DNA of 64,000 nt, taken from the NCBI GenBank assembly GCA_963556695.1, contig CAUWAG010000019.1, positions 1-64,000 on the forward strand. The letters are read 5' to 3'. The notes under the pieces are model-generated. The model did not search any database. It saw only the letters and a program-made list of their open reading frames with translations, and had not been told where the DNA came from. This stretch comes from Anthostomella pinea. Lineage: Eukaryota > Ascomycota > Sordariomycetes > Xylariales > Xylariaceae. The position numbers and the translations under genes were made by a program. This document shows, piece after piece, positions 33,180-44,040 of the stretch (position 1 is the stretch's first letter; every line of letters starts with the position of its first letter).

Positions 33180-34860
33180 CCCGGGGACCATGGAAACCAT
33201 CGCTAGACCTGATAGATGGTGAAACTATCACAGTTATAATATTTATAATTTAGGGTTTTGTATATATGGTTAACGTTTAATAAGACCTATACATTATAAT
33301 TACGTCGTAATTAAAAGATAATAAACAAAGTCTTAAAAATTAAAAACCTATTAAGCTCCTTTTATTATAATTAATAAAATATAATAATAAGGCGATTTTA
33401 CGTTGATTTTACAATTAATACTATATGTTTTACTTAATAGCTCCTTTGTTAAGAATAACTTATATTTAGGTATACTTATTAATCACTTTTTATTGACTTA
33501 TTTTTTAAAGTTATTATAACTTATATTGAAATATCTATATGTGATACAAATATTAGAAATACAATTACCGTAGCGGAATTTCATTTTTTTCAAATTAAGC
33601 TTGATACCAAGACGGTATTTTATTATTTCTATTTCATATACGTTATTTAACGTCAATTGGTTAATTATATGTTTAACATTACATTTCTCGATATATTTAT
33701 AAATAAGGTTTTTAACATTTTTACCTATATATATTTTGAAAACTTTGAATACATTAATAATTAACTTGTAAAACTTTTATATTCGTTATGAAAGAAGCAG
33801 GTAATCTTTTATAACTAACAACGGCTAATAATCACTTATTTATTAAATTAAATTTAAATAAGACTAAGCGCTTTTTATAATACTTTTTTAATATTTTCAG
33901 CGTGTTATGGAACGATCTGGAATAGTTTGGAAGCACGCGTAGAACATCGTGAAACGAGATGGAATCTCTGTCCGAGATTCTATATAGTTGGCTCGTGAAA
34001 CGTCTCTTTGCTTGTTCTTTTTTTTTCTCTTTGTCTCTCGTCTTGTACTCTACCACTAGTACATAGGATAGCAATATCAGTGTCAATCTACCAACCGGCC
34101 AATCTTTGTTCGTCTAAGCCTTGACACAGCGTTTAAGAACGCAGCTTGTATCTTTATACATATTATACTATTAATAATATCAACTTTTATATTGACAGTT
34201 AATATATAAAGATATTTAAATGTAAGATTAAGCTGTAAAGGATTTGTTATTAGAGAGAAAATTTTAATTTATTGAAACAAAAACCGTTGAAAAGATTTTT
34301 TTTTCGAATTTAATTATATTAAAAAAGTAACCTCTTTTTCTAATTATTCGTATTTAAATTATGTTATTCTATGAAATATAACTAGATTTTAACCTTATTA
34401 AAGGCTTTTTAAAAAAACCTTTTAGCTAAGCTTTGAATAATATATTTTTTAAGCGCTAGTAATTTATAAATAACATATAAATATTATAAAATGGTTTAAA
34501 TATTAATAATTATATAAATTTGCCATTTTTTAACCTTACTTTTGATATACGCACAGTAAACTTATTTAGAAATAAAATGTTTTTAAATATCGTATTTAAA
34601 GAGCTATTATTATATAAATATATCCTTAGATTATTCTTAAAAAAGTCTTCAGTTTAAAAACAGCCTTTTAAAGCTTTGATTATATATATATATATATATG
34701 TAAGGTTTAAAACTAAACTTCATATTAATATTAAGTCGTTAAACATATTAACCATTAAGGTTAAGGTAGTACGTTTAGACCATTTTAAAGGTCAATTAAA
34801 TATAAAGACAATTATCTTAAAAAGCTCGCCAAAAAAATATCGTATTTAATTAATACGAGT

Positions 34861-35103
34861 TGTCACGGCGTTGGACCCTGCCTATGGGCAGGAAGTGGAG
34901 GGACCCTGGGCGCCAGCTGTCGGCGGCCCAGGTGGACCAATGTGGACCTGAGAACTGACGATATCTTTACTGTTCCCGCCCGAACCTGAATTGTACCTCT
35001 TCGAGCTACGTCCTATCAATAGAGTTACCTGTAACCCTGCCAGAACCGTAGAAAATAGACTGTCATACGATCACCTATACTGCCCGTACCGGAGCCCGTG
35101 ACA
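34861..35103 (+). repeat. 5' LTR of the chromovirus
   Basis: Begins TGTCACGGCG, ends CCCGTGACA, giving short inverted ends TGTCACGG/CCGTGACA. Preceded by the CGAGT target duplication. Confidence 0.95.
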
Positions 35104-35145
35104 TTATGTAGCTCCTACCTTATAGGCGCCGTATCTACCGCGAGA

Positions 35146-36470
35146 ATGTCCCAGGAGCGGCCTGAACCGCCTTTGGGAGCGGACTCTCCAGAAGAGCTCA
35201 TTGCCCACGTTACCAACAACCCATCTAACTGGCTGTTATACTTGCGCCATATCAATGGCTACGCTGCCGCCTTGAAGGAAAAGAACGATTTCTTCCGCCT
35301 CGCTGAATCTGACCACGATAACTCCCTCCAGTCCCTCTGATCGACTATTGCCAAGCAAGAGGGAATTATCGAATACCAAAAGCAACAGCATTGAGAAGAT
35401 ACTGCCCTTCTCCAGAAAGAAATTACCCATCTGGAGGTTGAGAAACTCCGTCTGCTCAACGCCGCCACGCCTGCTATACAGACTCCCTGACCCGTCCCTG
35501 CCGCTACCCCGAGTCCCCCGGCTGAGCAGCCTGCAGATTCTGTACCGGGATCGACTGCGCTTGCTCCTCTTGTCCGTTCCGGATCTTCCCATCTCAGTGA
35601 GAAAATCCCTGACCCAAAAGAATTCAATGGCTCTCGAAGCGACCTTCGCCGGTTTACACAACAGATCTATGGCAAGATGACCGCCAACACTGACTGATTC
35701 CCGACCGTTACTGCCCGGCTGACCTATGTTGCCGGACGTCTGACCGGGAAAGCCTACGAATTGATCCTGTCAAAGACCCGCTACGGAGTTCCTGACTTCT
35801 TCGATTACCCAGAAATGCTTGGCCTACCTGGAGAACGCCTTTAGAGACCCCGACCGTATTCAGAATGCCCAGAATAAGCTATACCAGCTGAAGCAGAGGA
35901 ACCAGGACTTCAGCATCTTCTTCTCTGAATTTCAATGCCTGGCCCTCGAAGGAGAGATGCCCGAGGACGCCCTGACCCCATTGTTGTTCCAAGGCATATC
36001 TCGCGAACTTCAGGATATGCTCCTACACAGCCCGACCCCGTCCCGGAGATACAGAGACTACGCCAACCACCTGCAAGCCCTAGATAACCGCTTCCGCCAA
36101 TACCAACAGCAAGTCTCCCGAAACCGTGTCGTCACTTCTGCCAAAACCCCTGCCAGTTATGCCGCTGCTGTTGTCCCCCGCCAACCTGCTGCCACGAGCC
36201 CGAACCAGCCCAAGAGAGAATAAAGAGCGCCCCGACCTGCTTCGCCCGTCGCCAACGGAGGAGAGCCTATGGACTTGAGCTCCCAGAGAAGATTTGCCCC
36301 TGGTGGAAGGAAAGAGCGCAGAGAATGCTTCCGCTGCGGTTCCAAGGATCATCGCGTCGCTGCCTGCCCCGAACCTGATACTCGCCCCTCGTCCCAACTT
36401 CGTTAATTCCGTGCCAGCTATGTCCACCGTTCTGATAGCCCTGATTCTGTCCGATCTGTCAGCCCGCCTC
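35146..36470 (+). pseudogene. Chromovirus gag, broken
   Basis: Starts MSQERPEPPLGADSPEELIA at 35146. In-frame TGA stops at 35338, 35392, 35488 and 35695 interrupt it; the last falls in NTD-stop-FPT, where related gag proteins have arginine. A one-base insertion near 35,820 shifts the frame: DFFDYPEM lies in one frame and AYLENAFRDPDRIQNAQNKL in the next. Further on are a TAA near 36,221 and the zinc knuckle [14 protein letters not shown] near 36,330. The domain order is that of gypsy gag proteins. The product cannot be made as one chain. Confidence 0.85.
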
Positions 36471-36627
36471 GCAGCCCGTCGAGCTCGACAAATGGAGTGA
36501 GTCTGGGTTAAGTCGCACCCAGGCTCCCAAGAAGGAGCGCCGCCTAAGAACCGCTGCCAGCGTCCGACTATCTGCTGCCGCCGCTAAGGGAGTCTCTGTC
36601 CAAGAAGAAACGGATCAGAGGTCCCAT

Positions 36628-39600
36628 TTGATGATTCTATCTGTTACCCTAGAATTGGGAAGCAAGACGCTCCCGACTTACTCCATGACCGATACCGGAG
36701 CCGAAGGAAAAGGCTTCGTAGACCAGAGCTGGGCCGCGAGCCACGAGCTACCCCTGAAGAAACTAAAGAAACCATTCGGATTAGAAGTGTTCGATGGAAG
36801 AGACGCCGAGAGTGGAATAATCACCCATTATATCGAGACCCGACTAAGAACTGAAGACCATTGCGAAAAGATCAAGCTCTTCATGACCCAACTGGCCCAT
36901 TACCCCGTTATTCTAGGAATGCCCTGGCTAAAGAAGCACGACCCGAAGATTGGATTTGCGAGCCATACCTTCACTTTTGACAGCGAATACTGCCGGAAAC
37001 ACTGCAATACTCCCGCCCGCCCGACAAAGATCCGAGCATTGCATGACGTCCCTGCCAAGGCCCAACCGCATAACTTGCCTCCCTGACCGCCTGAGCTGCA
37101 GCATTTGGATATTGCCCGAGTATCGTTGAGAGCCTGTACGATGTACAGCCGAAGGAACTGCCAGCTCTTTACTATCACGATCAATAATATCAACCGGTAC
37201 CTACAGAATGCCAGCCCGCCGGAGCCCCGAGACCTGCTGCCCAAGGAACTGGAGGATTATGCCGACGTCTTTTCACCCAAGGAAGCTGAAGACTCCCCCC
37301 GTACCGGGATTATGATCATAATATCCGCCTGCAGGATGGCAAGACGCCCCCATTTGGACCACTATACCCCATGTCCCGCAACAAGCTGCTTGCACTGAAA
37401 GAATGGCTGGAAGAGAATCTGCGCAAGGGGTTCGTCCGTCCCAGCTCGTCGCCTGTCGCCTCCCCGGTCCTATTTGTTAAAAAGGCTGATAAAAGCCTCC
37501 ATTTCTGTGTCGACTACCGAGGACTGAACAACATCTCTGTTAAGGACCGATATCCGCTGCCCTTAACCAAGGAATCTCTGAACAACCTGAAAGGAATGAA
37601 GTACTTCACGAAGATCAATATCGTGTCTGCTTTCAACAACATCCGTATGAAGAAAGGACAAGAGTACCTGACCGCGTTCCGTACCCGCTTTGGCCTGTAC
37701 GAGTCCCTGGTGATGCCCTTTGGACTGACTGGGGCCCCCGCAACCTTCCAAAGGTTCATGAACGATACCTTGCGAGAGTACCTGGATGTATTTTGCACTG
37801 CCTATCTGGACGATATCCTGATCTACAGCCGTACCCGAGAAGAGCACCTGAAACACGTCCGTCAGGTATTAGAGTCCCTGAGACAGGCCGGCCTATACGC
37901 CAAGATCCAGAAGTGCAAATTCTTCAAGGATGAGACCACCTTTTTGGGTGTAATTGTCGGGAAGAATGGGCCGAAGAAGATTGAGACCATTCAGAACTGG
38001 CAATTCCCATCCTGCCTGACAGATGTCCAAGCGTTTATCGGATTCAGCAACTTTTATTGACGCTTCGTGAAGGATTTCTCAAAGATCATCGCCCCGATGG
38101 TAGCCCTGACGAGAAAAGGGATGCATTTCCACTGGAACCCGGCCTTCCAGACTGCCTTTGACCGTCTGAAGCACACTTTTACCACAGCGCCTGTCCTGGC
38201 CCCATTCGATTGGAAAAAAGAGATCATCATAGAGACCGACGCGTCTGATTACGTGTCCGCCGGAGTATTGTCCCAGTATGGGGACGATGGAATCCTGAGG
38301 CCAATAGCTTTCTTTTCAAAAAAATACTCGATGACGAAGTGTAATTACGAAATTTATGACAAGGAACTGCTGGCGATTATCCGCTGCTTCGAAGAATGGA
38401 GACCCAAGCTGGAGGGGACAAGTTCCCTGATTAAGGTTATTACCGACTATTGGAACCTAGAGTATTTCACGACAACGAAGTTACTGAACCGCTGTCAAGC
38501 CAGATGGTCCGAATTCCTGTCCCGTTTTAACTTCAAGATTATCTACCGCCCCGGAAAGCAAGGAGCGAAGCCGGATGCTCTGACCAGGAGGTAAGAGGAC
38601 CTGCCTAAAGAGGGGGATGAACGCCTATTACACCAGAGTCAGGTAGTGCTGAAAAGAGCCAACCTTAACGATTTCTTACCTATAGATAGGAAACCGGAAG
38701 ACCAGCCCGTCGAGTTGCCGCCAACTCCAGCACAGACTCCTGAGGTTCCTGAACCAGTGCCTGCTGCCCCAGAACCCGTACCGGGATCAGCCCGCCCCGC
38801 CAAGCAAGTACGATTTGCAGACCCGATCCTGAAGCTGTACCCGATCACTCGCAGCCAGCTCCGTGGACCTGGAGCTCCAGACCACCGACCACAGCCCGAT
38901 TTGGAACCACCATGGCCTGCACTGCCCGTCGAGAGAACTGCACCGCTGCTACCTCCCCAGATTCAGGACCTTTTCAACCAAGGATACGCCACAGACAAAG
39001 AACTACAATTAATTGTCCGAGCCCTGAAAAAGAAGGAGTCTTGCCACCACAAGATATCACTGGCCGAGTGCGAACTGTCCGGAGAACACTTGTATTACCG
39101 CGAATGCTTGTATATCCCTGCGAACGAAAGGCTGCACGCCGAGCTCTTACGCCTGTACCACGCTAGCCCTGTCGCCGGCCACATGGGTCAAGCCCGTACA
39201 TACGAAATACTGTCCCGAGAATACTACTGGCCTGGTATGTTGTCTTATGTCGAACGATGGGTACACAACTGCCATACCTGCAAGAGGACTACCGCCTCGA
39301 GAGAAGCCCGTCAAGGAGTCTTGAGACCCCTCCTGATTCCCCAGAGAGCCTGGCAAGATATTTTAATGGACTTCATTACGCACCTGTCTAACAGTTACGG
39401 CTACGACACGATCCTGGTAGTTGTTGACCGCCTGACCAAGATGAAGCACTTCATCCACTGTAAGGGAACCTGCGATTCTGAAGAAGTCGCCCGCCTATAT
39501 GTTAAGTATGTCTAGAAACTGCACGGCCTGCCCAGAACCATCGTATCTGACCGAGGACCCCAGTTCGTATCCGATTTCTGGAAGCACCTGACCAAACGCC

Positions 39601-40434
39601 TGGGAATCACCGCACTGCTGTCGACCGCCTACCACCCCGAGACCGATGGGCAGACCGAGATCGCCAATTCCTTCCTGGAACAGTACTTGCGGGGCCACGT
39701 ATCATACCTTCAAGACGACTGGGTATGCTGGCTACCGTTAGCCGAATTCGCAATCAATAACGCACTGAACGAGAGCCTGAAAACCATGCCCTTTTTTGCG
39801 AATTATGGATATCACCCCCGTTTCGGATTCGAACCTGCCCTATCCGGACACCGTGTTGCCGCTAAGGATGCCGAGGGGGTCGCCCTGAAAATGGCCACTG
39901 TACACGAGTACCTGAAGTCTGAGATCTGCATCGCCCAAGCCCGCCACGAGGAGTATGCCAACCGGAAACGCCGACCTGCCCGCAGATTCTACGTTAGTCA
40001 GAAGGTCTGGCTAGACGCAAGGAACATCAAGACTGCCCGCCCCCAAAAGAAGCTGGACTGAAAGAACCTGGGCCCGTGGGAAATAATTAAGGTTGTTAGC
40101 CCGTACGCCTACCGCCTGGAGCTGCCTGCGTCCATGAGAATACATCCTGTCTTTCATGTAAACCTGTTGCAACCTGATTCCGCCGACCCCCAGCCTGGAC
40201 AACAGCAAGAACCGCCGCCCTCCGTCGAAGTAAACGGCCTGTAAGAATGGACTGTAGAGGAGATACTTGATTCCCGCTGGGATCGCTGAGGACATGGAGG
40301 AAGGCCTAACCAAGTGGGAAGGATACAACGAGCGCACGGAGTCCCCTGCTGCCTGGCTCGAGAATGCACAAGAGGTTGTTAACAACTTCCATCGCCAGTA
40401 CCCGAACAAGCCCGGACCTGGACCTCTGCTATGA
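36628..40434 (+). pseudogene. Chromovirus pol (protease, RT, RNase H, integrase, chromodomain), broken
   Basis: Protease: DTGAEGKGF and VILGMPWLKKHDP. Reverse transcriptase: [35 protein letters not shown] and [10 protein letters not shown]. In motif A the catalytic aspartate is replaced by asparagine ([10 protein letters not shown], codon AAT at 37617). RNase [10 protein letters not shown] and YDKELLAI. Integrase: H2C2 finger ([11 protein letters not shown]...NCHTC), then [17 protein letters not shown] and TDGQTE for the DDE triad. Chromodomain: [20 protein letters not shown] near 40,315-40,370, in a shifted frame. Stops lie at 37084, 38058, 38592, 39513, 40059 and 40242. Enzyme activity is excluded by both the stops and the lost RT aspartate. 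Confidence 0.9.
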
Positions 40435-40500
40435 GGATAAACTGGAAGCCTGTGAACCTGCTAGGCGCGTCGTCGGAGCTCCGCCTAGAGAGGGGAGTAC

Positions 40501-40743
40501 TGTCACGGCGCTGGACCCTGCCTATAGGCAGGAAATGGAGGGACCCCGGGTGCCAGCTGTCGGCGGCCCGGGTGGACCAATGTGGACCTGAGAACTGACG
40601 ATATCTTTACTGTTCCCGCCCGAACCTGAATTATAGCTCTTTGAGCTACATCCTGTCAATAGAGTTACCTGTAACCCTGCCAGAACCGTAGAGAATAGAC
40701 TGTCATACGATCGCCTATACTGCCCGTACCGGAGCCCGTGACA
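40501..40743 (+). repeat. 3' LTR of the chromovirus
   Basis: Same length and ends as the 5' copy, followed by the CGAGT target duplication. Confidence 0.95.
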
Positions 40744-40900
40744 CGAGTAGCTATATTCTAATATTAAATAACCAAATAATAGTTTATGATAAAAAAGAAA
40801 TTAGAAGTATTATTAATTGTTTATTAATATAACAACTCAACCAACATGTTGATACCCGTTGAGTTGTGCGGAACCTTGTTTGAAATACACATTGTAGAAT

Positions 40901-41284
40901 GTCAGATACTTCGACGAGGAGCTTGAGGGGCTGGAAGAGGCCGAGTGGAGCACGCCCCCTGGCGATTATCCGACGTCAGTCGAAGGTCGACTCGATGCAC
41001 TTGAATAAGCCAAGAAAGATGCTCCGAGGGATGATGCGGCGATCACTGGTCGGATGGATGCTGCACTGGCAAGACTCGACGCACTTGAAGCCAGGGTAGA
41101 TGCTCCGAGGCGAGATCCGGCTGTCAACGACAGAGTGCGAAACGTTCAGACTGCGATGGCCAAGCTCCAGAGGCAAGTCGTCGATCTTCAACAGCAAGGG
41201 GGGTTCTGGCCTTCCAGTGGTGTCATGCTTTTGGTGGCGTACTGGCTGTTCACTACCATCTTCGAAGTGACTTTTGAAAGGTAG
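40901..41284 (+). pseudogene. Small coiled-coil/membrane-anchor protein with an internal stop
   Basis: One frame reads YFDEELEGLEEAEWSTPPGD to RLDALE, then TAA at 41006-41008, then on through AKKDAPRDDAAITGRMDAAL to the end at 41284. The unit RLDALE...DAPR.D occurs twice, before and after the stop, so the stop probably replaced a sense codon. The last part has a coiled-coil-like AKLQRQVVDLQQQG and a C-terminal membrane helix VMLLVAYWLFTTIF. A shorter intact version could start at ATG 41054 (76 residues). No family recognised. It lies directly beside the chromovirus. Confidence 0.4.
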
Positions 41285-41825
41285 ATGGACCTGCTCTTTT
41301 AGCGAATTTATTACTATATACTCTATGCCTAGCAGACCGCAACATGAAGTGATAGTGGGTGTAGTAAAGTATGTTACGGTACAAGTACATTGTACCTCCA
41401 CATGTACCTATATATATATGGGAGGCCCACCTCTCACCTGAAGCGGCCTGCCTTCTTCCTTCTTCCTTCTTCATAGATCGTTGAATCTAGCTTTATCTAT
41501 CCATCAGTCCTGACCAGTTGTACTGCAGGCCTGATCGTCACAAAGTAGAGTTAGAACGCCAGAGCTCACGGGAGGACTCTTCGTAACTCCATGACGTTTA
41601 AGCTTTGTGGTAGAATGCCAAAGTAGATTGATTCGGTCCAGTCCGGTCCACGGAACGGGGGAAGTGCATCGCAAGGCAAGAACAAATCCATTCCTCAACA
41701 GGCACAAACTACCAAAGCTGCTGCAACCCGTGCAGTGCAACACCTGGACTGCCAAAAATCATGTCTAGAGCTCCGAGATATAATCAAAGACAAACAGACC
41801 ACATGAGTGTATCCCAACCATCCCA
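41285..41825. other. Intergenic sequence, no supported gene
   Basis: Contains a short repeat of TTCCTTC-type units near 41,453-41,472. Probably the 3' flank of the secreted-protein gene. Confidence 0.35.
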
Positions 41826-42194
41826 TCACGTCCTCCTCGTGTTTCCACGGCAGCCCGCTGCACAATTCGTTACCCACTCTACATCCTCATCCGTGACCTT
41901 TGCCGCTTCAAGTGAGCCAATTCTAGCTAGGAGTGTGTCCATGCATTTCGTACTGCAAGACGACCCATTATCACTGCTGCTGCTGCTGCCGCTGCTGCTG
42001 CTGCTGCTGCTGCTGTCGCCGCCGAAACAGCCAGGGACACAGGTAAAGAGCTTGATGATGCCGTTGTGGAAGCAGCCCTTGACGCAGTCGATCGTTTCTC
42101 CCCTCTTGATTTCCAAATGGCTGTCGGAAGAAGGCTCAGGCAGGGCCGTCGAGGCCGACAGCAGGAGGAAAAGAGGAACAGCTGCGAGCTTCAT
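41826..42194 (-). CDS. Small secreted serine-rich, eight-cysteine protein
   Basis: A 122-residue protein. I chose the ATG at 42194 because it places a clear signal peptide at the N-terminus (MKLAAVPLFLLLSASTALPE); the longer open frame upstream lacks one. The predicted mature chain has eight cysteines in four close pairs: CVKGC, CVPGC, CSTKC and CAAGC, with one related spacing pattern. A serine run encoded by GCT/GCA-type trinucleotide repeats (near 41,977-42,015) sits between the second and third pairs. Small size, secretion and even cysteine count resemble secreted fungal effectors or surface proteins, but no family is recognised. It lies about 1.1 kb from the chromovirus, a setting common for such genes. 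Confidence 0.65.
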   Translation of the reverse strand: MKLAAVPLFLLLSASTALPEPSSDSHLEIKRGETIDCVKGCFHNGIIKLFTCVPGCFGGDSSSSSSSSGSSSSSDNGSSCSTKCMDTLLARIGSLEAAKVTDEDVEWVTNCAAGCRGNTRRT

Positions 42195-44040
42195 GGTGGG
42201 AAGAAATGCAGTGGCGCAGGTGTGTCGACGTTGGGGATATCGGCTTGCGCCTTGCGTCCTGGCTGGTCTGGAGAGAAGAGAGAGGCGAGAGGACAGAGGA
42301 CAGATGGTGATGCTTTTCGTTCGACAATGGGTCTGCAAGGGGAGGTAGCATGTGCACCAAGGAGCGTGAACTGAGATGGAGAGAGGATGTCTGCTCGGGC
42401 TTGAATTGTGGTGTTACCAGGAACAGTTATATACAGCTGCTCTCACGTGAAGTCATCGTTCTATTTGTAAGGCAGTCCTTCAAACACCTATTTTTATACA
42501 ATGCCATCCTATCCCTATGACGTGCCATGCAACACCCTGGATTTACGAATGAACCCCAGGACGTGATGATCTGAGATTGCATGGCATCATCCATATAAAA
42601 ATGGATCGTGATGGCTGGTGGGCATGTAGAAGACCCACTCAAGGTGCAAATAACATGACTCTAAGTTATTTAGGGAGACTACTGTGCCTTTGTGGTAGCG
42701 GAACCAGAACGGAGATCTATCACAAGTCTTGGTTGGGATGATCTGTATTCTGGTTGGTGCTTGGTTAAATTCGGTTTGGGAAGGGATCCCATCCGAGAAG
42801 TATCTAAATACCTAAATTACAGTGGGTTGGTACCTGTCACCTGGGGCAGCCATCCCAGGTAACCTTATCGTAGAACACCCTGGATGACAGGAGATCCGAT
42901 AAGGTACTGGTGGCTGGATCCAGTGGCTAGGATCCACGCTACTGTGGAAGCGCTGCGTTGGTCCCCAATATGAAGTTCTAATACACGCGCATACTGTCGA
43001 ACCTAGGTACATGGGATTCCACGTAGACTTGCAGTTACGTTGTGTTACTGGGCTAGCAACGTCATTGTCGTCCTCGGGGTCCCTTGCCAGAGAACCGGTA
43101 AAGGATTTAAGGATTTCGTGTCGTCGATAAATAAGGGTCTCTTAGGCATCCTGAATATAGGGGGTCGGCGCTCGGGGCCCTATCCTTCCGTGCCGAATCG
43201 ATATGTAGTGTTGTTCTTTCAACTTATCGTCGAGACGCCGCAGTCGTTCCATTCCCACTGGGTTGTGGCCAAACCGAATGAACTGAAAGGTGATCGGAGG
43301 CGTCTTGGAAAGTCTTTTCGGTATCATCGGGCCCTTGCCAGCCTACTTCTAGCGGGGATCTAACTAAAGAGAAGGTGCGCATTGGGAACGGCACACACAA
43401 ATATAATAACCAAAGCCCGTTGAGCAGAGACACTTACCTGTTTTCTGTTTTCGAAACACGATACCTCTTAGACTTACTTATATGAGCTGGCTGTCTGGGT
43501 CGGATGGGAAGACAGGCGCCGGAAGCGTGACGGGCCGCTTGATGATAACACGCCGGGCGGACAGCCGAGAGACCGAGACCTCAGTTGGAGACTTTGCGGG
43601 GGCGTTTAATCGGCCTCGGAGCTAGAAGATGGTTGGAAGTAAGGAGCCTGCCTAGTTAGTAGTACCTACTACAGTATAACTGGCCCAATTGGTGCTGCTA
43701 GGGGTCAACTTGCTAGTCGCCTCCCCCCCATTTTTCCTAACTCCAGAAAAGTCTTGGCTCTTTCCCCTCAATCTATCACTCCTTTATACCCACCCATTCC
43801 CATTTCCTGCAAATCAGTGCAGCGAAACAGGCGAAACAGCTCATTTCCAGAGGATCACGCCCCTTACTCTTTATTCCCGGCCGCTTGAGCCTCTCCATTG
43901 ATCAGGAAGGAGTCCCGCATGCTGGATATCCTCCCCTGGTAGCCGCCCGCCGTAGGGACCCGACTTTCGGTGAATACTTTCGGTCGCACCCGAGCACCGA
44001 GCTGAGCTGGAGCTTCCGTTTCACTGAGGAGCAAACACCC
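42195..44040. other. Intergenic sequence between divergent genes
   Basis: Holds the upstream regions of the secreted-protein gene (left) and the Zn2Cys6 gene (right). A CT-rich stretch before 43,880 is typical of fungal promoters. No supported ORF. Confidence 0.4.

Larger units (their letters stand above)
31905..34860. other. TA-rich RIP-like block with embedded repeat fragments
   Basis: Mostly TA-rich noncoding sequence like 17.9-20.8 kb. Normal-composition islands lie at about 32,215-32,698 (possible solo LTR) and 33,010-33,225 (with a 12-base tandem repeat). A weaker one lies at 33,900-34,130, and a TA microsatellite at about 34,679-34,698. No supported gene. Confidence 0.55.
34861..40743 (+). 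mobile_element. Ty3/gypsy chromovirus LTR retrotransposon, complete but inactive
   Basis: A 5,883-base element flanked by the 5-base target duplication CGAGT (34856-34860 and 40744-40748). The LTRs are 243 bases, TG...CA bounded, and differ at about 13 positions, 12 of them transitions. Order inside is gag, protease, reverse transcriptase, RNase H, integrase with H2C2 and DDE, and a C-terminal chromodomain, as in fungal chromoviruses. A polypurine tract AGAGAGGGGAG precedes the 3' LTR (about 40488). A tRNA-type primer binding site was not recognised after the 5' LTR. Many in-frame stops and at least one frameshift make it non-autonomous. It is inserted in TA-rich DNA on both sides. Confidence 0.95.

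Noticed and set aside
35146..40434. TGA codons in the retroelement as recoding to tryptophan or selenocysteine
   Set aside because: TGG is used for tryptophan throughout the element, TAA and TAG stops also occur, and a frameshift is present; simple decay fits better.
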